Shown piece after piece: positions 49,475 to 56,102 of a stretch of DNA of 64,000 nucleotides. The stretch is from the NCBI GenBank assembly GCA_963805505.1, contig CAWDUP010000006.1, positions 1 through 64,000 on the forward strand, in the 5' to 3' direction. A program made the translations under genes and the position numbers. The notes beneath the pieces were generated by a model, which saw only the letters and a list, made by a program, of their open reading frames with translations, was not told where the DNA came from and ran no database searches. The DNA comes from JANPBY01 sp963805505. Lineage in GTDB: Bacteria > Actinomycetota > Actinomycetes > DATJPE01. Position 1 is the stretch's first letter. Each line of letters starts with the position of its first letter.

Positions 49475-50158
49475 CTACATTCCGCCAACTGTGTAACCCG
49501 CGCTGCGCACCGTTCGAATGAAGGATCCTTTGCCGGCCTCGGTGCCATCGATGCGCTGCCGGAGGCGCCGAACGCACGCGTCGACGACGTTCGTCCCCGG
49601 GTCGAAGGAGAAGCCCCAGACCTCCGACATCAGTTCCTCGCGAGAGCACACCCGTCCGGGCCAGGACATCAAGTACTGCAGGAGCATGAACTCGCGACCG
49701 GAGAGCTGGATGACCCGGCCGTTGACTTGCGCGCAGCGGCGCAGCTGGTCAAGGACGACATCACCGACCTGAAGGTGGTTGGGCGCCTTCGCCGGCTGGG
49801 AACCACGGACCTGGACCTGCACGCGAGCCGCCAGCTCCCGAATCGAGAACGGCTTCGAAACGAAGTCGGCAGCCCCATCGGCAAAGCAGTCGACGCGAGT
49901 GTCCACGTCTGCGTCGACGGAGAGCATGATGACGCGCAGTCCTGGCCTGACGGACAGGAGCAACGGCAGGAGCGACCGACCGTCGAGGTCAGGCATCACG
50001 ATGTCCAGGATCGCGACCTCGGGCTGAGTGTCCTTCACCAGTCGGATCGCCGCACCCGCATCGGAGGTGACGGTCACCTGATGACCGTCGGCCTCCAGGC
50101 CGCGACGCACGAACTTCCCGATCGCTGGCTCGTCGTCCACGACCACAAGCCGTGCCAT
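49475..50158 (-). CDS. OmpR-family response regulator
   Basis: A 227-aa regulator with TGGAGG before ATG 50158. The receiver has V-V-D-D-E-P, the phospho-acceptor Asp in I-L-D-I-V-M-P-D-L-D-G and V-S-K-P-F. The winged helix shows L-S-G-R-E-F-M-L-L-Q-Y-L and V-V-D-A-C-V-R-R-L-R-Q-R-I. No kinase gene lies next to it, so it may be an orphan or share the kinase at 46396. It precedes the CopC-CopD gene on the same strand and may control it. Confidence 0.9.
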   Translation of the reverse strand: MARLVVVDDEPAIGKFVRRGLEADGHQVTVTSDAGAAIRLVKDTQPEVAILDIVMPDLDGRSLLPLLLSVRPGLRVIMLSVDADVDTRVDCFADGAADFVSKPFSIRELAARVQVQVRGSQPAKAPNHLQVGDVVLDQLRRCAQVNGRVIQLSGREFMLLQYLMSWPGRVCSREELMSEVWGFSFDPGTNVVDACVRRLRQRIDGTEAGKGSFIRTVRSAGYTVGGM

Positions 50159-50385
50159 GCCACCTCCAGAGGCTGGCCGCCGACCCTGCGCATTCGCGGG
50201 CCGGATCGCCGCCTACACAACACTGTGCGGCAGGTTCGCCGGTTGGGCTACGGCTTGCTGGAACGACCACCCAATCGCCGCGCAGAATCAACCCAACGCA
50301 CATGGAAGGTGACGTTCCGTGTGCGGTGACGATCTGACCCTCGTCGATCATCGTTGGGCCGCCGCATGAAAGAATCTTCAACGAC
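50159..50385. other. Divergent intergenic region
   Basis: The region between the minus-strand regulator and the plus-strand hydrolase contains no convincing gene. GAATCT (50372-50377) could be a -10 for the short leader frame at 50386. Confidence 0.4.
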
Positions 50386-50430
50386 GTGACTACCGACCGA
50401 GGCACCGACGTCGTCGGCTCGACCGCCTGA
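50386..50430 (+). other. Possible 14-codon leader ORF
   Basis: GTG 50386 starts a 14-codon frame that ends in TGA overlapping the ATG of the next gene (TGATG). A GAATCT hexamer 8 nt upstream would make it leaderless. It could couple translation of the downstream hydrolase, which has no good Shine-Dalgarno of its own. Confidence 0.35.
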
Positions 50431-51221
50431 TGAGCATCGAGGTGGCGGAGGTCCTCTCGAGCGATCTCCCTAAGCCCGGCGGACCGCGCGTGGCGGTCCT
50501 GGCGCCGCTGAACCTCCCCGACATGACACAGCCGGTCGAAACCCTGCTGCGCAGCTTCGCCCGTACAGCCGTCCAAACACTGGTAGACCTCGGTGCCGAT
50601 CCGTTGGTGGTCGATGTCAGCTCCGGCACCTTGCCGGCTGACCTCGACGTGAGCGAATGCGACGGAGTGCTGCTTCTGGGGGGAGGCGACATCGACGCAT
50701 CGCTGTACGGAGGCAGCCGCCCGGTCCACAACGAGTACGGCGTCGACCGAGCAGTAGACGAGGTGAGCATCCGAGCGGTCCGAGAAAGCCTGGGCGCGGA
50801 GGTGCCGGTCCTCGGGATCTGCCGCGGAAGCCAAGTCCTCAACGTCGCTCTCGGAGGCACCCTCGTCCCCGACATCGAGGACTTCGCGCTCCACCGCGGG
50901 GCCGGCGCCGATCCGGTGATGATCGATGAGCGGGTACGGCTCCAGCGCTCATCACGACTGCAGGAGATCTTGGCGGCCGACCACCTGGTCGGCCGCAGCG
51001 GACATCACCAGGCGATCGCCCAGGTGGCCCCCGACCTTCGGGCAACAGCGTGGGCTGAGGACGGCGTCATCGAAGCAGTCGAGCACCCCACGACGTGGGC
51101 GATCGGCGTCCAGTGGCACCCCGAGGACCCCGACGGCTCGGTCGAGGACCGCAGTCGGCTCTTTGGTGCCTTCGTCGACCAAGCGCGGCGCCGCCGCGAC
51201 TCCCGTCGCTCAACCGAGTGA
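50430..51221 (+). CDS. Class I glutamine amidotransferase-like hydrolase (peptidase C26)
   Basis: A 263-aa cytosolic protein of the gamma-glutamyl-gamma-aminobutyrate hydrolase type. The nucleophile Cys is in V-L-G-I-C-R-G-S-Q-V (about residue 134). G-V-Q-W-H-P-E-D (about residue 228) supplies the catalytic His and Glu. G-V-L-L-L-G-G-G-D-I-D, near residue 80, is the oxyanion region, and H-H-Q-A-I is family-typical. It hydrolyses gamma-glutamyl amides in polyamine or glutamate metabolism; the exact substrate is inferred only from the family. Confidence 0.88.
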   Translation: MSIEVAEVLSSDLPKPGGPRVAVLAPLNLPDMTQPVETLLRSFARTAVQTLVDLGADPLVVDVSSGTLPADLDVSECDGVLLLGGGDIDASLYGGSRPVHNEYGVDRAVDEVSIRAVRESLGAEVPVLGICRGSQVLNVALGGTLVPDIEDFALHRGAGADPVMIDERVRLQRSSRLQEILAADHLVGRSGHHQAIAQVAPDLRATAWAEDGVIEAVEHPTTWAIGVQWHPEDPDGSVEDRSRLFGAFVDQARRRRDSRRSTE

Positions 51222-51278
51222 CCGGGTGCGCTGTTTTTCACTCGGGCTGGTCGTGCACGGCGCGGAACCGCCGCAACC

Positions 51279-51671
51279 TCACCTCTGTTGCGCCCTCTGG
51301 TTCGTCCCCGACTCGGCCTCGTCCGCAATTTGTCTGCGCACGTCGTCCATGTCGAGACCGCGAACTCCGGCAACCACCTGGTCCAGAGCCGCGGCAGGGA
51401 GCGCGCCAGGCTGCGCAAAGACCAAGATTCCGTCTCGGAACGCCATCAGGGTCGGGATCGACGTGATGGCTGCCGCTGCGGCGAGCTGTCGCTCGGCCTC
51501 GGTGTCGACCTTGCCGAACGTGATGTCCGGGTTGGCCACCGATGCGGCCTCGAACACTGGGGCGAACTGACGACAGGGACCGCACCAGGCAGCCCAGAAG
51601 TCCACGAGGACGATGCCCTCCGCCGACACTGCGGCGTCGAAATCTTGTGCGGTCAGGTCAACGGTTGCCAT
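51279..51671 (-). CDS. Thioredoxin
   Basis: A 130-aa protein from ATG 51671 (GGAGA upstream; the open frame starts at 51749). The active site is F-W-A-A-W-C-G-P-C-R (Cys about residues 30 and 33), with the cis-proline in S-I-P-T-L. The C-terminal tail of about 25 residues beyond the standard fold is charged. It is divergent from an AhpD-like gene, sharing a CsoR-type palindrome, so a joint redox or persulfide/metal response is likely. Confidence 0.92.
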   Translation of the reverse strand: MATVDLTAQDFDAAVSAEGIVLVDFWAAWCGPCRQFAPVFEAASVANPDITFGKVDTEAERQLAAAAAITSIPTLMAFRDGILVFAQPGALPAAALDQVVAGVRGLDMDDVRRQIADEAESGTNQRAQQR

Positions 51672-51694
51672 CAATCTCTCCGTCGTCGAGTCGG

Positions 51695-51710
51695 ATACCC
51701 CTAGGGGTAT
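51695..51710. promoter_or_regulatory. CsoR/CstR-type palindrome in a divergent promoter
   Basis: ATACCCCTAGGGGTAT is a perfect 16-bp palindrome of the kind bound by CsoR/RcnR/CstR repressors. It overlaps TATAGT (51708-51713), the -10 of the AhpD-like gene, and lies 24 nt upstream of the thioredoxin start. No CsoR-family gene is in the window. Confidence 0.75.
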
Positions 51711-51750
51711 AGTAGCAGGGACGAGACCACGCCACGAAGGGCAGACCACG

Positions 51751-52173
51751 ATGAACTACGGCTCCGAAGTCCGCAACGAAGTGCGTCCCCTGGCCAGAGC
51801 ACTTCGTCGCCAGATCCCCGAGGTCTACAAGGGATTCGCCGCCTTGCACGACGCCGCCCTGGCCGAGGGAGCGCTCGACACCAAGACCAAGGAGCTCATC
51901 GCGCTGGCGATCGCGGTGAGTCAGTCGTGCGACGGCTGCATCGCTGCCCACGCTCACGCCGCCGTGCGCCATGGGGCGAGCCTCGACGAGGCCGCCGAGG
52001 CGATCGGTGTCACGTTCTTGATGAATGGCGGACCCGCCACCATCTATGGTCCCCGTGCCTACGCGGCCGTCGAGGAGTTCCACGCCGAGCTGTTGGCGGA
52101 GGGCGCACCCAGCGAGCCGGATGTTCGGGGCCAGCATGACCATCCTGCACCTCAGGGTCCGCGACCGGCCTGA
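51751..52173 (+). CDS. Carboxymuconolactone decarboxylase (AhpD-like) family protein
   Basis: A 140-aa protein from ATG 51751, with GAAGGG about 11 nt upstream. The CxxC of AhpD-type enzymes is in A-V-S-Q-S-C-D-G-C-I-A-A-H-A-H-A (about residues 61 and 64), with the downstream His. It probably acts as a thiol-disulfide or peroxide-related helper with the divergent thioredoxin. The C-terminal tail after about residue 115 is longer than the core fold. Confidence 0.9.
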   Translation: MNYGSEVRNEVRPLARALRRQIPEVYKGFAALHDAALAEGALDTKTKELIALAIAVSQSCDGCIAAHAHAAVRHGASLDEAAEAIGVTFLMNGGPATIYGPRAYAAVEEFHAELLAEGAPSEPDVRGQHDHPAPQGPRPA

Positions 52174-52238
52174 CGGTCGCTCGCGGTGGTCGGTGCAGGA
52201 CGCCGATCCGAGCCCCAACCGAGATCAGCGGTCCGCGA

Positions 52239-53015
52239 TCAGAGTGGGCGTCGCAGTCCAGTCCACAGAACGGGAGCCAGTCCCACGGCGAAGAGGAGCG
52301 CCACAACCGCTCCCGCCAGCCAGGCGCCGGCCATCCCCTGGTCGAGAGCTCTCGCTGTCGCCCCCGTCACCAGCTGCCCGATCCCTGCAATCCCGAAACT
52401 GACGACGGCGGCCCCTCCGAGCAGCAGCCGGGACGGGGCGACTCCGCCACGACGCCTCCAGAACAGGTAGCCGATCAGCAGGACGACCCCGAAGAGTCCG
52501 ACGACCACTCTTTGGTCGACCACTTCGGCGTAGTGGTCCGCCAATGCCGCCGTACGGCAGTCCGTTGCTCCCGGCGCCAGGGCCAAGTACTCGCTGCAGC
52601 GTTGCGCTGAGTACGTCAATCCGGCTGGGTCCCCGGCGACGAAGGCCCGGCCCCACACCGCGCCCATCGCCGCGGCCAACAGACCGCTCAGACCTATCGC
52701 GATCGCCCCAAGGGCTGAGAACAGCCACCCCGTGCTCACGAGGATGGCCGTGGGACGTGCCGCAGCAGCAACGTCCTCCGCTTCTCCGAAGGCGGCGAGA
52801 GCCAGCCGTGCTGCCTGGAGCGGGTCGACTCCAGCCGCGCAGCGAGCCGCCACATCCGAGTGGATGTGATCCGCCGCGTCCGCCAACAGGCGCCGTGCTC
52901 CGACGGTCGGTACACCAAGCCGGCTCGCCAGCCGGTCGAGGTAGGTCTCGATGAGCGCCGAAGCTGCTGGGTCTAGCTCGAAGGGGCCGGGCACCCCGCC
53001 TGGGGGCTCAGTCAT
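52239..53015 (-). CDS. HAAS/permease-prefix membrane protein
   Basis: A 258-aa protein from ATG 53015 (ATGA overlap with the PadR stop). An N-terminal soluble helical domain (I-E-T-Y-L-D-R-L-A-S-R-L then A-D-A-A-D-H-I) matches the HAAS or permease-prefix domain that PadR-linked membrane proteins carry. Five or so hydrophobic segments occupy residues about 88-255. Role unknown; it may sense or modulate with the adjacent PadR regulator. Confidence 0.8.
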   Translation of the reverse strand: MTEPPGGVPGPFELDPAASALIETYLDRLASRLGVPTVGARRLLADAADHIHSDVAARCAAGVDPLQAARLALAAFGEAEDVAAAARPTAILVSTGWLFSALGAIAIGLSGLLAAAMGAVWGRAFVAGDPAGLTYSAQRCSEYLALAPGATDCRTAALADHYAEVVDQRVVVGLFGVVLLIGYLFWRRRGGVAPSRLLLGGAAVVSFGIAGIGQLVTGATARALDQGMAGAWLAGAVVALLFAVGLAPVLWTGLRRPL

Positions 53016-53350
53016 GTGCTCACCGCGACGATGTCGTCCCGGCGATCGCTCAGGACCGCTTCGACCGCACGAACGTAGGCCCGCCAATCCGCGCGTCCGG
53101 TCGCCCGTCTGGCCTCACCTGCCTCCGTGAGGGAGTAGACCCGGCGGGCCCGGCGCCCCACCACCTGCATCCGGCTCTCCGTCAGGCCGGCAGCTTCGAG
53201 CCTGTGCAGCACCGGGTAGATCGTGCCCTCCGGATAGTCGAGGTGGCCCCCGCTTCGAGCGCGCAGGGCCGAGATCAAGCCGTATCCGTGATTTGCCTCG
53301 ACGGCCAGCAGCTCGAGCAGAAGCAGATCGAGATGCGGAGACTGCGCCAT
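53012..53350 (-). CDS. PadR-family transcriptional regulator
   Basis: A 112-aa winged-helix protein: L-L-L-L-E-L-L-A-V-E-A-N-H-G-Y-G-L-I, Y-P-E-G-T-I-Y-P-V-L-H-R-L-E and R-R-V-Y-S-L-T-E-A-G are the PadR signatures. The 5' neighbourhood holds CCTAG-AGAAC-CTAGG (53352-53366), a likely self-operator. It is translationally coupled to the HAAS membrane protein, a common two-gene arrangement in actinobacteria. Confidence 0.9.
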   Translation of the reverse strand: MAQSPHLDLLLLELLAVEANHGYGLISALRARSGGHLDYPEGTIYPVLHRLEAAGLTESRMQVVGRRARRVYSLTEAGEARRATGRADWRAYVRAVEAVLSDRRDDIVAVST

Positions 53351-53351
53351 A

Positions 53352-53366
53352 CCTAGAGAACCTAGG
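53352..53366. promoter_or_regulatory. Inverted repeat upstream of padR gene
   Basis: CCTAG-AGAAC-CTAGG lies directly before the PadR start on the minus strand; a candidate autoregulatory operator. Confidence 0.5.
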
Positions 53367-53441
53367 CTTTTATGGACTAGGCGTCAAGCCCGCAGGATCC
53401 GACATGATCGGCTGTACGCACCCGAGTCGAGGAGAGTCGTC

Positions 53442-53774
53442 ATGGAAAAGATCTCGCTGACCGCCGCGGTACGCACCCATCTGGCCTCCGCGGCGACGGC
53501 GTCCAGTGGCCGTAGCGCCCACACTGTCTACGGCGGCCACGAACATTCCCTGCGGCAGACCCTGATCGCACTCGTGGCCGGCCGGCGGCTCGACGAGCAC
53601 GAGAATCCTGGTGAGGCGACCATCCACGTGCTGCACGGTCGAGTCCGACTCACCTCGGGGGCGACGTCATGGGAGGGCTCCCCGGGCGACCTCCTGGTGA
53701 TCCCTCAGGCGCGCCACGCGCTCGACGCCATCGAGGACAGTGCTGTTCTGCTCACCGTGGCCAAGCTCGGCTGA
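53442..53774 (+). CDS. Small cupin protein
   Basis: A 110-aa protein from ATG 53442, with GAGGAGAG upstream. The cupin pattern is weak at motif 1 (H-E-N-P-G-E-A-T-I-H-V-L-H-G-R-V) and shows G-D-L-L-V-I-P-Q-A-R-H at motif 2, so only part of a normal metal site is present. It may bind a small ligand rather than catalyse. It is followed 12 nt later by a second cupin gene, so the two are likely co-transcribed. Confidence 0.85.
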   Translation: MEKISLTAAVRTHLASAATASSGRSAHTVYGGHEHSLRQTLIALVAGRRLDEHENPGEATIHVLHGRVRLTSGATSWEGSPGDLLVIPQARHALDAIEDSAVLLTVAKLG

Positions 53775-53786
53775 CACCCTGACTTC

Positions 53787-54134
53787 ATGAACACCGACGC
53801 CAACATCCCACTCAGCTGGACGGCCGCCGATCTCCAGCGAGCTGTCATCGACGAACCCGACCACTACCTCGAGTTCTTGCGAGTCCCCGCACTGTCCGGG
53901 GGCCTGTATTCACTCAGCGCCGGCAGCACCGATGAGCAGACGCCGCACACCGAGGACGAGGTCTATGTCGTCCTTCGCGGACGGGCCGGCTTCATCCGCG
54001 GCGAGGAGCGGGCCGACGTCGGACCAGGGGACACCTTGTTCGTCGGCGCCAACGTCGAGCATCGATTCGTGGACATCACCGAGGACCTCGACGTGTTGGT
54101 GTTCTTCGCACCTGCCGAGGGCGCCAACGCCTAG
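53787..54134 (+). CDS. Cupin protein
   Basis: A 115-aa cupin from ATG 53787. Motif 1 is P-H-T-E-D-E-V-Y-V-V-L-R-G-R-A and motif 2 is G-D-T-L-F-V-G-A-N-V-E-H-R-F, giving the conserved His, Glu and C-terminal His of a metal-binding cupin. Substrate unknown. It forms a run with the previous cupin and the VOC and LLM genes. Confidence 0.88.
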   Translation: MNTDANIPLSWTAADLQRAVIDEPDHYLEFLRVPALSGGLYSLSAGSTDEQTPHTEDEVYVVLRGRAGFIRGEERADVGPGDTLFVGANVEHRFVDITEDLDVLVFFAPAEGANA

Positions 54135-54215
54135 CCGCTCGCAGCCTTCGTCCTCCGGCCACCGGGCTAGGGTGGAGTGACTGACGCCCGCCCCTGCATG
54201 CATTGTGAGGCAGCC

Positions 54216-54728
54216 GTGCCGACACCCGCCGAGCTCGACCAACTCGCTGCCCGCAGAGTCGAGCTACGGGACAAGCACCTACGACCGGTGGCGGAACGCC
54301 CGGCGACCCTGGGGCGCGGGATCCACCATGCAGCCCTCATCTGCTCCGACGTGGAAAACACCATCAACTTCTACCAAGGGGTGCTCGGATTCCCGCTGGT
54401 CGAAGTCACCGAGAACCGGGACTACCCCGGCTCGACCCACTTCTTCTTCGATCTGGGCAACAAGACCCTGCTCGGCTTCTTCGACTTCCCCGGACTCGGC
54501 CTCGAACCTGGGGTGGAGTCGATCGGGAGCGTCCAGCACATCGCGATCTCAGCCTCGCGCGAGCGCTGGGAAGAGGTGCAAGAGCGACTGGACGCCGCTG
54601 GAGTGCCGTACGCGGGACCTGATCTGGGCATTCCCGAGTCGATGTATTTCAAGGACCCCGACGGCATCCAGATCGAGTTGCTCAGCGACCCCCTCATGTA
54701 CTTCGCCGGTCACCAGCTCGATGAGTAA
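54216..54728 (+). CDS. VOC-family dioxygenase-like protein
   Basis: About 170 aa from GTG 54216 (P-T-P-A-E-L-D-Q-L), which fits the start I recall for this subfamily; GTG 54177 and ATG 54198 are in-frame alternatives. Metal-ligand landmarks are G-R-G-I-H-H-A-A-L-I (first His), V-Q-H-I-A-I-S (second His) and I-Q-I-E-L-L (Glu). It may be an extradiol-dioxygenase- or glyoxalase-like enzyme. The LLM gene follows 12 nt later. Confidence 0.85.
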   Translation: MPTPAELDQLAARRVELRDKHLRPVAERPATLGRGIHHAALICSDVENTINFYQGVLGFPLVEVTENRDYPGSTHFFFDLGNKTLLGFFDFPGLGLEPGVESIGSVQHIAISASRERWEEVQERLDAAGVPYAGPDLGIPESMYFKDPDGIQIELLSDPLMYFAGHQLDE

Positions 54729-54740
54729 CCCGGGCCAAGC

Positions 54741-55649
54741 ATGCTGATCGGCGTTGGTCTCCCCGTCTCCGGTCCGTGGGCGACACCGGACAACATCCGT
54801 ACGGTAGCGATCCGCGCCGAGCAGCTCGGCTACTCATCCGTGTGGTCGTTCCAACGGCTCCTTCACCCAGTCGACGAGGACTGGGGGCCGGCCTACCACT
54901 CGGTCCTCGACCCCGTGACAGCCCTGGCCTTCGCCGCCGGCTTCACCTCCCGCATCCGCCTCGGGATCGCGGTGGTCAATGCCCCCTTCTACTCCCCCAT
55001 CGTCTTGTCGAAGGCGCTCACAACGCTCGACCTGGTCAGCGACGGGCGCCTCGACGTCGGGCTCGGCCTCGGCTGGTCGCCGATGGAGTTCGCCGCCGTC
55101 GGTGTGCCCCACGAGCGTCGAGGAGCCCGCGGGGAGGAGTTCGTGGCCTGCCTCAAGGCCATCTGGACCCAGGCAGAGGTGGAGTTTGCTGGCGAGTTCT
55201 ATTCGGTTCCGCGAAGTCGCGTCCAGCCCAAACCTACGCAGCGCCCTCATCCGCCGATCCTCATGGGCGGCTCGGCCGACGTCGCTCTCAAACGCATCGG
55301 GCGGATCGCAGACGGGTGGATCAGCAGCAGCCGCACCGACTTGTCAACCATCGCCCGCTCCATCCAGACCGTCCGAGAGGCTGCGCGCGAGGCCGGTCGC
55401 GACCCTGACACGTTGCGCTACATCGTGCGCGGCGTCATCCGGCTCGACGAAGCGGCGGCCGACCCTCGGGACCCGCTGTCCGGCTCGCCCGAGCAGATCA
55501 GAGGCGACCTGGATCGGCTTGCCTCTGAGGGGGTCAGCGAAGTCTTCCTCGACCTGAACTGGGATCCAGCAGTCGTCGGCGACGACGTCACACCCCAGGC
55601 CGCCTCGGGCCGGGCCGCGCAGGTGTTGGAGGCATTTGCTCCGGTCTGA
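54741..55649 (+). CDS. LLM-class F420-dependent oxidoreductase
   Basis: A 302-aa luciferase-like TIM-barrel protein. Landmarks are E-Q-L-G-Y-S-S-V-W-S-F, S-R-I-R-L-G-I-A-V-V-N-A-P-F-Y-S, G-R-L-D-V-G-L-G-L-G-W and R-P-H-P-P-I-L-M-G-G-S. Probably uses F420 (or FMN). It is co-oriented with the VOC gene, so the two may serve a common pathway. Confidence 0.9.
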   Translation: MLIGVGLPVSGPWATPDNIRTVAIRAEQLGYSSVWSFQRLLHPVDEDWGPAYHSVLDPVTALAFAAGFTSRIRLGIAVVNAPFYSPIVLSKALTTLDLVSDGRLDVGLGLGWSPMEFAAVGVPHERRGARGEEFVACLKAIWTQAEVEFAGEFYSVPRSRVQPKPTQRPHPPILMGGSADVALKRIGRIADGWISSSRTDLSTIARSIQTVREAAREAGRDPDTLRYIVRGVIRLDEAAADPRDPLSGSPEQIRGDLDRLASEGVSEVFLDLNWDPAVVGDDVTPQAASGRAAQVLEAFAPV

Positions 55650-55651
55650 CT

Positions 55652-55672
55652 CGGTCCACCCGCGACGGACCG
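55652..55672. terminator. Terminator-like hairpin between convergent genes
   Basis: CGGTCC (55652-55657) and GGACCG (55667-55672) form a perfect 6-bp stem with a 9-nt loop, just after the LLM stop and before the convergent OsmC stop. No T-run. Confidence 0.45.
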
Positions 55673-55712
55673 GGTCGCCCCGCCACTGGATCCCTCGGTC
55701 CCAAGGCGCCGA

Positions 55713-56102
55713 CTACCGTCGACCTACCGTGGCTCCGGCGCGCAGCGCGGAGGGAATCTCGGCCACCTCGTCGACTGCGGCAAGCAGTCTCTCGACGTCT
55801 TCTCCGGATGCGTCGCTGTCGACCTCGACTGCATAGGTGATCCCCGTCGACGCCCAGCCGCCGTCGAACTCGCCGCCGGCCACGACTCGGACTCCCCCAA
55901 GCGGCAGTCCCAGCCGAGCAGCCTCCCGATAGGTGTCGTTCAGCACGCAACCAGCCACTGCCACATGGAGCAGATGGGCGCCGGTGAAGTCGCACCGAAC
56001 TGCGACCCCCTCGGCCGTCCAACGGTGAGCGGCGGTGAATGCCGGGTCAATATCGCCCCGCAGTGAGCCAGCAGCCACCGTCACCTCGTAGCGATCAGCC
56101 AT
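55713..56102 (-). CDS. OsmC-like protein
   Basis: A 129-aa protein. The hallmark G-A-H-L-L-H-V-A-V-A-G-C-V-L-N-D (Cys about residue 52) corresponds to the P-x-x-L-L-x-A-x-x-x-C of OsmC peroxiredoxin-like proteins. The second OsmC Cys is not evident, so full peroxidase activity is doubtful. Its start overlaps the end of the carboxylase alpha gene by 8 nt. Confidence 0.82.
   Translation of the reverse strand: MADRYEVTVAAGSLRGDIDPAFTAAHRWTAEGVAVRCDFTGAHLLHVAVAGCVLNDTYREAARLGLPLGGVRVVAGGEFDGGWASTGITYAVEVDSDASGEDVERLLAAVDEVAEIPSALRAGATVGRR

Noticed and set aside
50159..50330. Possible remnant of a response-regulator C-terminus (V-R-R-L-G-Y-G-L) in the divergent region
   Set aside because: Only about eight residues resemble the motif, the rest does not, and the frame has no start.
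51613..51750. Extended N-terminus for the AhpD-like gene from the upstream in-frame ATG
   Set aside because: It would cover the CsoR-type palindrome, the TATAGT -10 and the divergent thioredoxin start; ATG 51751 has a Shine-Dalgarno and family-like start.
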